Shown one piece after another: positions 6,376 through 12,938 of a DNA stretch of 14,162 nt (within the stretch, counting starts at the first letter, position 1; the number at the start of each line of letters is the position of its first letter). Origin of the DNA: Bacteroidia bacterium (lineage in GTDB: Bacteria; Bacteroidota; Bacteroidia; JAESSM01; NORP286). The stretch is from NCBI GenBank assembly GCA_016764115.1, contig JAESSM010000108.1, forward strand, positions 1-14,162, written 5' to 3'. Position numbers and translations under genes: made by a program. The notes beneath the pieces were generated by a model. It was given only the letters and a program-made list of their open reading frames with translations, did not search any database and had not been told where the DNA came from.

Positions 6376-7104
6376 ATGAACAATCCTTTACAAACACGAT
6401 CAATTCCAAGTGATGGTTTCCAAACCCAAACCATGACTAAAACATTTGTTTCAAATGTATTTTCATGGATGGGTATCGGACTGGGAATCACAGCATTAGT
6501 GTCCTATTTATTTGGCACCACTCCTGAATATTTACGTATGTTATATAATCCAACAAGCGGCATGACAACTCTAGGATGGATAGTTATGTTTGCTCCAATT
6601 GGGTTTGTTTTAGCAATGGGGCTTGGCTTTCAAAAACTGTCATCGACTGTCTTATTGGCATTATTCTTAGTGTACTCGTTTGTGATGGGAATGAGCCTGA
6701 GCTTTATTTTTGTAGTTTACTCTATGGGATCATTGGCATCAACTTTTGCAGTCACTTCAGCCATGTTTGGATTTATGGCAATTCTGGGATATACTACAAA
6801 AACAGACCTTACTAAATTTGGTTCTCTTATGATGATGGGACTGTTCGGAATTATTATCGCAAGTGTTGTCAATTTCTTTTTCCAAAGCAGTGGGATGGAT
6901 TACATCATTAGCTTTTTAGGCGTTTTGATATTTACAGGATTAACGGCCTATGATGTGCAAAAGATCAAAAGAATAGGAAGTGGAGTTGAATACGGAAGTG
7001 AAGCAGCAAATAAGTTAGCAATAATGGGAGCACTATCCCTTTATCTTGATTTTATTAACCTATTCTTGTTCTTACTAAGATTTTTAGGCGGAAGGCGTAG
7101 TTAA
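6376..7104 (+). CDS. Bax inhibitor-1 / YccA family membrane protein
   Basis: A 242-residue inner-membrane protein with about seven hydrophobic segments (roughly residues 29-47, 64-82, 91-116, 121-139, 148-168, 176-192, 213-238). Family hallmarks are the TAYDVQKIK segment (190-198) and the C-terminal LYLDFINLFLFLLRFLG (222-238). Asp193 and Asp225 may correspond to the paired aspartates that gate calcium leak in the BsYetJ homologue; this is an inference. The family also includes E. coli YccA, which modulates the FtsH protease. It lies 61 bases after folE on the same strand without a visible terminator, so read-through is possible, but no functional link to pterins is evident. The stop codon is followed at once by an octamer array. 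Confidence 0.92.
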   Translation: MNNPLQTRSIPSDGFQTQTMTKTFVSNVFSWMGIGLGITALVSYLFGTTPEYLRMLYNPTSGMTTLGWIVMFAPIGFVLAMGLGFQKLSSTVLLALFLVYSFVMGMSLSFIFVVYSMGSLASTFAVTSAMFGFMAILGYTTKTDLTKFGSLMMMGLFGIIIASVVNFFFQSSGMDYIISFLGVLIFTGLTAYDVQKIKRIGSGVEYGSEAANKLAIMGALSLYLDFINLFLFLLRFLGGRRS

Positions 7105-7136
7105 TATCGTTGATTTGTGTATTCGTTGATTCGTAT
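7102..7136 (+). repeat. ATTCGTNN octamer array directly after the yccA-family gene
   Basis: Starting one base after the stop TAA (7102-7104), the coding strand reads ATCGTTG, ATTTGTGT, ATTCGTTG, ATTCGTAT. The orientation relative to the gene and the truncated first unit (ATCGT) match the arrays after gltX and the B12-domain gene. Confidence 0.6.
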
Positions 7137-7180
7137 AAAAAATTGGTGTTAGTTGTAGGAATTATCAAAATTTTAAATTT

Positions 7181-7208
7181 AGAATTCAGGATGCAGAATT
7201 AAGAATTA
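7181..7208 (-). repeat. Heptamer array (AGAATTC/AGGATGC/AGAATTA/AGAATTA) downstream of gatA
   Basis: Four 7-base units in a row: AGAATTC, AGGATGC, AGAATTA, AGAATTA. On the gatA coding strand they read TAATTCT, TAATTCT, GCATCCT, GAATTCT, beginning 53 bases after the gatA stop. The array shares the ATTC theme with the octamer arrays but has a different period. The rest of 7137-7261 shows no gene or clear terminator. Confidence 0.5.
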
Positions 7209-7261
7209 AAAAATAGGCCAACCGCGTTATTACAACAAGTTTATATTATCAAATTTTCTTC

Positions 7262-8686
7262 TTACACGTTGTCCATCAAATACTTCGAAAAGGATAACAA
7301 TCCAGCTTCATCAAACCTTCTACCTGTGAGTTGAATCCCAAATGGTAAACCATTGGAGTGATTTCCTAAGGGTAATGATATAGCGGGATTCCCTGCTAAT
7401 GGAGCTTGTACTGTAAAAATATCTTCCAGGTACATTTCAATTGGATCCTGAGTTTTACTTCCTATTTCAAATGCTGTTGTTGGAGTAGTTGGAGTTAAAA
7501 TAAAATCGAAATTAGTTAGAATTTCATCCGTCTTTTCTTTTATCAGTCTACGAACTTGTTGGGCTTTTGTGTAATAAGCATCAAAATAGCCTTCGCTTAG
7601 AACAAATGTCCCAAGCATGATCCTTCTCTTCACTTCCTTACCAAATCCCTCTGTACGAGATTTTATGTAAGTTCCTTCTAAATTTTCAGCACTTTCTGTA
7701 CGATACCCATAATGAACCCCATCATACCTGCCTAAATTTGAAGAAGCTTCTGCATTACTAAGTACCTGATATACAGGAATCAAGTGGTCCAAATAAGCGA
7801 ATTCTACTTCCTCAACCTGATGCCCGTTTTTCTTGAGCGTTTCAATAATTTCAATAGTTCTGGTCTTAACTTCATTGTCAATCCCTTCATGTTCCAAACA
7901 TTCCTTGATATATCCAATCTTAAAATGTTCTTTCTCTAAATTAAGATTAGAATATTCAGACGTGTTTACTGATGAAGAGGTACTATCTAATTCATCCTTT
8001 CCTGCAATAATTTCTATAATAATTGCAGCATCTTCTACATTGTTTGTCAATGGACCTATTTGATCAAATGAAGAGCCGTAAGCGATCAATCCATATCTTG
8101 AAACTCTTCCGTAAGTGGGCTTCAAACCTACAACACCACAATATGAAGCGGGCTGCCGTATCGAGCCTCCGGTGTCAGAACCCAATGCTGCGAGACATAA
8201 ATTAGCTTGCACTGCCACAGCAGAGCCACCGGAAGATCCTCCCGGCACTTTTGTGTTATCCGCAAAATTCAAGACATTGCCATAAGCAGAATTTTCATTA
8301 GATGATCCCATTGCAAATTCATCACAATTTAGACGGCCAATAATGATCACATCTTCTGCTAACAATCGATTAACAATAGTAGCGGAATAAATTGACTCAT
8401 ATCCCTGAAGTATTTTAGAAGATGCTGTCGCCTGATGGTCTTCGTAGCAAATATTGTCTTTGATACCTATCACCATTCCAGCTAACTTGCCTGCTGTCCC
8501 TTTTAAAAATTTGTCGTCTATCTTCTGGGCCCTGTCCAATGCCTCATCTGCAAATACTTCCAGAAATGCATTGAGTTGAGTCTGTTCGTTGATATTATTC
8601 AAATATCCTGTTACTAAATCAACACAAGTCAACGACTTAGAACTGATAGCAGTTCTAACAGCTTTTAATGAATTATAAGAATACAA
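7262..8686 (-). CDS. gatA: Asp-tRNA(Asn)/Glu-tRNA(Gln) amidotransferase subunit A
   Basis: A 474-residue amidase-signature protein, the glutaminase subunit of GatCAB. This complex transamidates misacylated Glu-tRNA(Gln) and/or Asp-tRNA(Asn). The Ser-cisSer-Lys triad is visible as Lys76 (VIGIKDNIC), Ser151 in VPGGSSGGSA and Ser175 in GSDTGGSIRQPA. The three positions are each offset by three residues from S. aureus GatA. Length fits the family. The frame has no ATG before Met71, which is too late. The only sensible start is the TTG at 8686-8684, giving an N-terminus YSYNSLKAV that aligns with usual GatA starts; an ATT three bases upstream is the other option, after an in-frame TAA at 8698-8696. 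tatA lies 33 bases upstream on the same strand. gatB and gatC are not in the window. Confidence 0.95.
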   Translation of the reverse strand: MYSYNSLKAVRTAISSKSLTCVDLVTGYLNNINEQTQLNAFLEVFADEALDRAQKIDDKFLKGTAGKLAGMVIGIKDNICYEDHQATASSKILQGYESIYSATIVNRLLAEDVIIIGRLNCDEFAMGSSNENSAYGNVLNFADNTKVPGGSSGGSAVAVQANLCLAALGSDTGGSIRQPASYCGVVGLKPTYGRVSRYGLIAYGSSFDQIGPLTNNVEDAAIIIEIIAGKDELDSTSSSVNTSEYSNLNLEKEHFKIGYIKECLEHEGIDNEVKTRTIEIIETLKKNGHQVEEVEFAYLDHLIPVYQVLSNAEASSNLGRYDGVHYGYRTESAENLEGTYIKSRTEGFGKEVKRRIMLGTFVLSEGYFDAYYTKAQQVRRLIKEKTDEILTNFDFILTPTTPTTAFEIGSKTQDPIEMYLEDIFTVQAPLAGNPAISLPLGNHSNGLPFGIQLTGRRFDEAGLLSFSKYLMDNV

Positions 8687-8719
8687 AATAGAAAATTAAT
8701 GCCCCAGGAAGGTCAGTAC

Positions 8720-8935
8720 CTATTTATCACCCTTGTCAGTGTCAGAATTCGCACTTTGCTCTAGATCGCGTTGAACACCTTTAGAAGCATCTTTGAATTC
8801 TCGTATACCTTTACCTAAACCTTTTGCAAGTTCCGGTATCCTTTTTGCCCCAAACAATAAAAGGATTACCAATAATATGATCAGAATTTCGGTTCCTCCA
8901 AGGTTGAGAAACAATAATATATCAAGTAAATTCAT
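8720..8935 (-). CDS. tatA: Sec-independent (twin-arginine) translocase subunit TatA/E
   Basis: A 71-residue inner-membrane protein. One N-terminal transmembrane helix (about residues 14-29) is followed by the signature [20 protein letters not shown] (26-45), the hinge and amphipathic helix of TatA/E. A charged, poorly conserved tail follows (REFKDASKG to the C-terminus). TatA oligomers form the channel-like part of the Tat system, which moves folded proteins to the periplasm after TatC recognises them. TatC is not in the window. TatB is unlikely because the tail is too short. The gene precedes gatA by 33 bases, and a candidate TAnnTTTG promoter lies 25 bases before its ATG. Confidence 0.95.
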   Translation of the reverse strand: MNLLDILLFLNLGGTEILIILLVILLLFGAKRIPELAKGLGKGIREFKDASKGVQRDLEQSANSDTDKGDK

Positions 8936-8960
8936 GATAGTTGGTCATTAAATTGAACTA

Positions 8961-8968
8961 CAAACTTA
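8961..8968 (-). promoter_or_regulatory. Candidate -7 promoter element (TAAGTTTG) for tatA-gatA
   Basis: The minus strand reads TAAGTTTG, matching TAnnTTTG, 25 bases upstream of the tatA ATG. No clear TTTG -33 element was found; a TTTT run lies near that distance. The remaining part of the 179-base divergent spacer (8936-9114) is very AT-rich and shows no gene. On the plus strand only near-matches (TACATTTA at 9074, TAAATTTA at 9053) precede the next gene. Confidence 0.45.
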
Positions 8969-9114
8969 AGAATTTTTGATAAAACTGAAGCTCATAGGGC
9001 TTTTTATATTTTCAAAAAACATCTCTAAATTTTAGTTTTTTTTAAAGTTTTACTAAATTTACCATATAATTCTTACATTTAGATACGATTTATTAAACCT
9101 AAAACTTATATAAT

Positions 9115-9582
9115 ATGATTCCTCAAGCAGAACAACTTACTGAAGATGAGCAAGAATTAGTCTATAAAGCACCATTATTAGTTACCATACTTATTGCCGG
9201 TGCTGATGATGATATAGATAAAAATGAAAAAGAGAAAGCTGTTTTGGCAGCTACATTTAATTACCAAACTTTTGTTTACGAACCAAAAATTGAAAAATTT
9301 TATAAGGAAGTAACCAAAAATTTCATGGGTAAGCTTAACAAGATGATTCAGGCCCTTCCTCCAAAAGCAGCAGAACGAAACCCTGAAGTAGCTTCTGAGC
9401 TCGAAAAGCTTAACGATATTTGGCCTAAAATGGACCAAGAATTTGCAATGTTATATTACGAAAGCTTAAAAAGTATTGCTGATCAAGTTGCGAAAGCTTC
9501 AGGCGGAATACTTGGACTAGCTAGTGTTAGCAAAGAGGAAAAAGAGTGGGTTGAGCTAAATATGTTAAAAGAACCAGTATAG
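9115..9582 (+). CDS. TerB-like hypothetical protein
   Basis: A 155-residue soluble, apparently all-helical protein without signal peptide. The segment LVTILIAGADDDIDKNEKEK (residues 22-41) resembles the TerB/DjlA pattern of a hydrophobic helix, an acidic D-x-D loop and a Glu-containing helix. A second helix pair follows, ending in SIADQVAKASGGILGLASVS and KEEKEWVELN near the C-terminus. TerB-fold proteins are associated with metal binding and stress (tellurite) loci; no other ter gene is nearby. The assignment is by pattern only. It begins after a long AT-rich leader, and the following membrane-protein gene starts 53 bases downstream on the same strand. ATG 9115 is the only reasonable start. 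Confidence 0.75.
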   Translation: MIPQAEQLTEDEQELVYKAPLLVTILIAGADDDIDKNEKEKAVLAATFNYQTFVYEPKIEKFYKEVTKNFMGKLNKMIQALPPKAAERNPEVASELEKLNDIWPKMDQEFAMLYYESLKSIADQVAKASGGILGLASVSKEEKEWVELNMLKEPV

Positions 9583-9635
9583 TTGCTAAATTATAATACA
9601 ATTAAAGACTAGAAAACCAACTATTAAAGTCAATT

Positions 9636-10172
9636 ATGACCCAAGAATCACAAAAGAAAACTAAAAATAAATTGTATTTCGGTTTCATGTTTTTACAATT
9701 CACTTTGATGTGTGTAGTATTTACATCCTTTTATGCAGTATTTCAAAGTCAATTTTTAGATCCGAGAACTTTAGATAGTGTTGGACATGCTCCATTTGTT
9801 GCCATGTTTGCTATTATTCCATTAGCGTTTTTAGGATTGAAATCTGTAGGCAAGATATCAACAGCACTAAAGGGTGATAAGATCGTTTTCACAAATTCCT
9901 TCCTAGCACCGGTTAGAACGTTTAGTGTTAAACTGGAGGATATTGAGGCGGCAAGTGTTGTTAGCATTAAAGCTGCTGAAACCCCTGTAATTTTTGAAAA
10001 GAAATCAGGAACATCTGCAAAGGTATTTTACGTACACGGAACTAAGTCCATAAAACTAAAACCCAAAAAGGAAAGCAATGGTCTAAGGAACACTTTAGTT
10101 TTTGGAACACAGAATGCACAAGAGTGGCTTAAATCTTTTAGGGAAAAGAACATAGAAATATTAGATGTCTAA
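9636..10172 (+). CDS. Membrane-anchored protein with possible PH-like domain, function unknown
   Basis: A 178-residue protein, not recognised by family. A basic N-terminus (KKTKNK, residues 7-12) precedes transmembrane segment 1 (about 14-36) and, after a short loop, segment 2 (about 52-69). Both ends should therefore face the cytoplasm. The soluble remainder (about 77-170) alternates short hydrophobic strands (DKIVFTNSFL, RTFSVKLEDIEAASVVSI, AKVFYVHG, KSIKLKPKK) and ends in a helix (AQEWLKSFREKN). This layout resembles bacterial PH-like (bPH) domains found after paired membrane helices. That is inference from pattern. It follows the TerB-like gene by 53 bases and may be co-transcribed with it. 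Confidence 0.75.
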   Translation: MTQESQKKTKNKLYFGFMFLQFTLMCVVFTSFYAVFQSQFLDPRTLDSVGHAPFVAMFAIIPLAFLGLKSVGKISTALKGDKIVFTNSFLAPVRTFSVKLEDIEAASVVSIKAAETPVIFEKKSGTSAKVFYVHGTKSIKLKPKKESNGLRNTLVFGTQNAQEWLKSFREKNIEILDV

Positions 10173-10239
10173 ATAAATTTATTCTCCGGTATAAATCTAC
10201 GATACCACTTATTACTACACAACTTCTTCCTTTTCTGAC

Positions 10240-10261
10240 CGTATTATGGTGATATAATACG
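10240..10261. promoter_or_regulatory. Perfect 8-base inverted repeat CGTATTAT-N6-ATAATACG
   Basis: The arms lie at 10240-10247 and 10254-10261, with a 6-base spacer, 12 bases before the TTG start of the MORN_2 gene. The right arm overlaps a TATAAT-like string (10254-10258 region). It may be an operator or, less likely, a weak hairpin at the end of the previous gene; there is no T-run after it, which argues against an intrinsic terminator. Confidence 0.35.
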
Positions 10262-10273
10262 CATACCTAAGTT

Positions 10274-10849
10274 TTGAACAAGATCTTTATAGCATTTCTA
10301 CTAATACTAAATAGCTCCCTAGCTTTTGGGCAAACTTTTCAAGTATACGAAGGTGATACTATCAATGTAACCGATACTAGCGGCTTCAAACAGGGTCTAT
10401 GGATAAAGTTCACTAAGGAAGAAAATATCCTGGAAGAGTCGTATTTTTTAGATAATCAATTTAACGGCATCCGTAAAAAGTACTTTTCAAGTGGATTAAT
10501 AAAGACACAAGAGGAATATCTAAAAGGAATAAAAGAAGGTGATTTTGAATATTATTATCCCAACGGAGCCATTAAAGAAAAAGGCACCTACAGAAATAGT
10601 CAATTGTCCGGATGGCATCAGAAATATTACTCAGAAAATGACAAAATTTCTGAAGAAGGTAAAGTTGAAAATGATATAAAAGTTGGTGAGTGGAAGTTTT
10701 ATAATAAAAATGCAAGATTAACTGCAATTGGAAAATTCAAGAACGGAGAAAAAGATGGAAGATGGCTTGAATACGATGATAATGGTAACGAGATAAAGCA
10801 TACTAAATTTACGAATGGCATTGTGATCGTCATAATTGAGACCAAATAG
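10274..10849 (+). CDS. Secreted MORN_2-repeat protein (YwqK family)
   Basis: A 191-residue protein with a Sec signal peptide (NKIFIAFLLILNSSLAFGQ, probable cleavage near residue 19-20). About six MORN_2-type repeats of roughly 24 residues follow, beginning near G41, G65, G89, G113, G138 and G162. Each has a G-x-W/F-x-x-Y/F core followed by a G-x-Y/F-K/R-N-G turn, for example KVGEWKFYNKN and KDGRWLEYDDNGNE. Databases often label this family 'toxin-antitoxin system YwqK antitoxin'; nothing here supports a toxin partner. The repeats form an extended beta structure, probably for binding in the periplasm or at the surface. There is no Met codon anywhere in the frame after the in-frame TAA at 10268, so TTG at 10274 is the only plausible start, and it gives a proper signal peptide. 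Confidence 0.85.
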   Translation: MNKIFIAFLLILNSSLAFGQTFQVYEGDTINVTDTSGFKQGLWIKFTKEENILEESYFLDNQFNGIRKKYFSSGLIKTQEEYLKGIKEGDFEYYYPNGAIKEKGTYRNSQLSGWHQKYYSENDKISEEGKVENDIKVGEWKFYNKNARLTAIGKFKNGEKDGRWLEYDDNGNEIKHTKFTNGIVIVIIETK

Positions 10850-10853
10850 AAAA

Positions 10854-10986
10854 GAGGTTGTCTTAAAAGTTAAAAATCGCTGTCATCCTGAACGATAGTG
10901 AAAGATCTACCAACATATTGATAATCAAGTAACAAGATTCTTCACTATCGTTCAGAATGACATATAATGGGGTTTTGAACAACCTT
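10854..10986. repeat. Palindromic intergenic repeat element (MITE/REP-like)
   Basis: A long inverted repeat lies between converging genes. The inner arms are 27 bases each, 10882-10908 (GTCATCCTGAACGATAGTG...) and 10935-10961, identical at 24 of 27 positions, with a 26-base loop. The outer ends pair imperfectly: AGGTTGTCTTAAAA (10855-10868) against TTTTGAACAACCT (10973-10985), leaving a structure like terminal inverted repeats. No reading frame is inside. Sequences of the type GTCATyCTGAnCG are familiar as dispersed palindromes in Bacteroidota genomes. In RNA it would fold from either strand and could end both transcripts. Confidence 0.75.
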
Positions 10987-11014
10987 AACCTTATCTAAAT
11001 CGTTAAGTTAGCTT

Positions 11015-11671
11015 CTATTCTAAAACCTTGACGGTTATAGAAATATCCTTAATAGGACGGTCTCTTGAATCTCTTGGCACCTCTGCTATTTTGTCAATAA
11101 CTTCTAATCCTTCTACAACCTCCCCATAAACTGTGTATTGAGTATCTAAATGAGGACTTCCACCAATTGTAGTATATGCAGTGATCTGTTCTTCTGTAAA
11201 AGTAATTCCTTTTGATTTAGCAAATTCCAATAGTTTCTCTTTGGGAATAACCGTTCCCTGTACAATATAGAATTGCGAGCCGGAAGATTCACGTTTAGGG
11301 TTTACATTATCTCCCATTCTGGCAGCGGACAATGCTCCTTTTTTATGTATAAATTCAGGGTTGAATTCTGCAGGAATCGTATATCCCGGGCCACCATTTC
11401 CTAGTTGTTGACCTGGTTTGGCATTTTTTGACTGAGGGTCTCCACCTTGTATCATGAAACCCTTTATAATTCTATGAAATAATGTTCCATCATAAAAACC
11501 TTCTTTGGCTAACTTCACAAAATTGTCTCGGTGCTTTGGCGTTTCATTATAAAGTTTCAACTTAATATCACCATATTCGGTGCTAATTAAAACCTGTACT
11601 TCCTTTTCTTTCTGTGCGCATGATATTGAACATATTGTAAACAGACAGAGTATAACAAGATATTTTTTCAT
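11015..11671 (-). CDS. Cyclophilin-type peptidyl-prolyl cis-trans isomerase, probable lipoprotein
   Basis: A 218-residue exported foldase that isomerises X-Pro peptide bonds in the periplasm. The signal MKKYLVILCLFTICSISCAQ suggests lipidation at Cys18, though the lipobox (S-I-S-C) is not canonical. The cyclophilin domain starts near residue 26: FHRIIKGFMIQGGDP (65-79) holds the catalytic Arg67, followed by GYTIPAEF (97-104), SSGSQFYIV (129-137) and PHLDTQYTVYGEVVEGLEVI (173-192). An insertion of about 30 residues after QFYIVQG (139-170) is typical of Bacteroidota members, and the human Trp121 position (WLD) is His (HLD). The ATG at 11671 is divergent from the lipoprotein pair. No clear promoter motif was seen in the 94-base spacer. 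Confidence 0.94.
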   Translation of the reverse strand: MKKYLVILCLFTICSISCAQKEKEVQVLISTEYGDIKLKLYNETPKHRDNFVKLAKEGFYDGTLFHRIIKGFMIQGGDPQSKNAKPGQQLGNGGPGYTIPAEFNPEFIHKKGALSAARMGDNVNPKRESSGSQFYIVQGTVIPKEKLLEFAKSKGITFTEEQITAYTTIGGSPHLDTQYTVYGEVVEGLEVIDKIAEVPRDSRDRPIKDISITVKVLE

Positions 11672-11765
11672 AACTTTGAATATTAGATATTTGAAATTTT
11701 GGTTTCTTTTTATAATTTGCTCCGCAATTTTAGTGAAATTTGCTCTTAATTAAAACTCCTATTAA

Positions 11766-12152
11766 ATGAAAAAGTCAATAAATGCCACCTTAGCCACTTT
11801 CGTTGCTATTATATTTATTGCAAACTTCCTGCCATCTTGCTCAAAAGACAAGGATCCAACATGCGCTCAAGTGTTTGTAGAAAATAAAAATGGAGGCGCT
11901 ATCAATGGAGCTAAAGTAGTTTTGCACCAGCGTAGTTTTGATCCTGACCCAAATGACACTTTGATCAGCCACGATATAGATACAACCTTGTATTTTAAGG
12001 GTTTCACGGATGAAGATGGCAGAGTGACCAATTGCTACGAATTGGAAGCTATTTGGGAAATTTTAGTAATTACAACAGAAGGGAAAAGAGAAGATGGATT
12101 TATTAAATTAGTCCCTAACGAAACAACAACAGAGATCATTACCATTAAATGA
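11766..12152 (+). CDS. Lipoprotein of unknown function, first of a tandem paralogous pair
   Basis: A 128-residue protein with a signal peptide ending in a lipobox-like FLPSCSKD (Cys25 lipidation). The mature part starts KDKDPTCAQVFVENKN and has a compact beta-sandwich look: a strand, the INGAKVVLHQ strand, DIDTTLYFKGFTDEDGRVTN (a turn like carboxypeptidase-regulatory/Ig-like domains), CYELEAIWEI, and a C-terminal TTTEIITIK strand. Two further cysteines (in PTCA and NCYE) could form a disulfide. The overall pattern resembles cell-surface carboxypeptidase-regulatory-like domains; specific function unknown. It overlaps the second copy by ATGA (12149-12152). Confidence 0.85.
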   Translation: MKKSINATLATFVAIIFIANFLPSCSKDKDPTCAQVFVENKNGGAINGAKVVLHQRSFDPDPNDTLISHDIDTTLYFKGFTDEDGRVTNCYELEAIWEILVITTEGKREDGFIKLVPNETTTEIITIK

Positions 12153-12502
12153 AAGAGATTGGATATATTATTTTCTTAATTTTATTTCTTTCTATAACAT
12201 TTTCAAGTTGTTATAAGGAAAAAGATCCCACATGCGCTGAAGTATTGGTCCAAGATAAAAATGCAAACCCAATCATCAATGCTAGAGTAAGGTTACATCA
12301 AGATAATTTTCAAACTACAAGTGGGGATATAGATACTTCTTTATATTTTACCGGCTACACCGAATCAGATGGTAAGGTGACCCGTTGTTACGAACTTGAA
12401 GCTATTTGGGAAATTGAAGCAACATACGATGGGAAAACGGAAGATGGCTTTATAAAGTTAATTGCCAACAAAACCACAACCGAAACCATTACCATCAAAT
12501 AA
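12149..12502 (+). CDS. Lipoprotein of unknown function, second of a tandem paralogous pair
   Basis: A 117-residue protein with a signal peptide and lipobox-like TFSSCYKE (Cys21 lipidation). From KEKDPTCA onward it aligns with the upstream gene at about 60 of 95 positions by eye, with CYELEAIWEI, EDGFIKL and the ITIK end identical. A six-residue gap falls in the loop before DIDT. Both interior cysteines are kept, supporting a disulfide. The ATG overlaps the previous stop as ATGA, so the two are translated from one message. It is a tandem duplication whose signal peptides have diverged more than the mature domains. Its TAA ends one base before the end of the converging gene. Confidence 0.85.
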   Translation: MKEIGYIIFLILFLSITFSSCYKEKDPTCAEVLVQDKNANPIINARVRLHQDNFQTTSGDIDTSLYFTGYTESDGKVTRCYELEAIWEIEATYDGKTEDGFIKLIANKTTTETITIK

Positions 12503-12503
12503 A

Positions 12504-12833
12504 TTAAACTTGCTCAAAGTACTCTAAAGCAAGTTCTTTTAGTAATTCTTCTTGTTTTTCAATGCTACTTCTTGGAATTTCTTTAACAACATTCCAGTGA
12601 GGCCAGCCATCCTTATCTAACCCTTCAAATTCATAATACCCTCTTTGGCTTAACAGTTTACACATTGCAATATGAATCAAGTCCTGCTTTTCCGCCTTTG
12701 AGTATGTTTTTAATCCTTGTCCTAATTCCTGAACGCCAATCAAAAATAATATACCTTGTATATCCGGATCAACATCAAACTGTTGTTCAATTCTTTCCAG
12801 AAGTTCATCCCAACTCTTTTTTAAATTATCCAA
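12504..12833 (-). CDS. Hypothetical protein, mainly helical, likely conserved in Bacteroidota
   Basis: A 109-residue soluble protein without signal peptide. It begins with a helix (LKKSWDELLERIEQQFD, residues 4-20). The core follows: IQGILFLIGVQELGQGLKTY (25-44), KAEKQDLIHIAMCKLLSQRG (46-65), YYEFEGLDKDGWPHW (66-80) and a C-terminal helix. I do not know a function; the core looks like a conserved Bacteroidota family seen as a stand-alone gene. The frame offers no ATG before Met57. The start is TTG at 12833-12831, or one of three ATT codons directly upstream after TAA (12848-12846). It faces the lipoprotein pair tail to tail with a one-base gap. Confidence 0.75.
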   Translation of the reverse strand: MDNLKKSWDELLERIEQQFDVDPDIQGILFLIGVQELGQGLKTYSKAEKQDLIHIAMCKLLSQRGYYEFEGLDKDGWPHWNVVKEIPRSSIEKQEELLKELALEYFEQV

Positions 12834-12900
12834 GTCAATAATAATTTATAATGGTAATTTCAGTATTGTTGCAAAATTATTAATCTTCATCAATTTTTTA

Positions 12901-12908
12901 TACTTTTG
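12901..12908 (+). promoter_or_regulatory. Candidate -7 promoter element (TACTTTTG) for the TerB/J-domain gene
   Basis: An exact match to TAnnTTTG, 30 bases before the ATG at 12939, in a 105-base divergent spacer. No TTTG is found at the expected -33 distance. Confidence 0.4.
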
Positions 12909-12938
12909 ATTAATTAGAATAAGTTAAAAAAAAATCAA

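Noticed and set aside
9178..9438. 86-codon minus-strand frame opposite the TerB-like gene
   Set aside because: Rich in Phe, Ser and Cys with no family pattern. The plus-strand frame has the better start, composition and spacing.
9115..9582. Tellurite-resistance locus
   Set aside because: Only TerB-like folds are present; no terC, terD/E or terZ-type genes are in the window.
10240..10261. Intrinsic terminator for the gene ending at 10172
   Set aside because: The stem is AT-rich, 68 bases from the stop codon, and lacks a following T-run.
10274..10849. Toxin-antitoxin system suggested by the YwqK family label
   Set aside because: The protein has a signal peptide and MORN_2 repeats, and no toxin gene is adjacent. 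The label is a database habit and not supported here.
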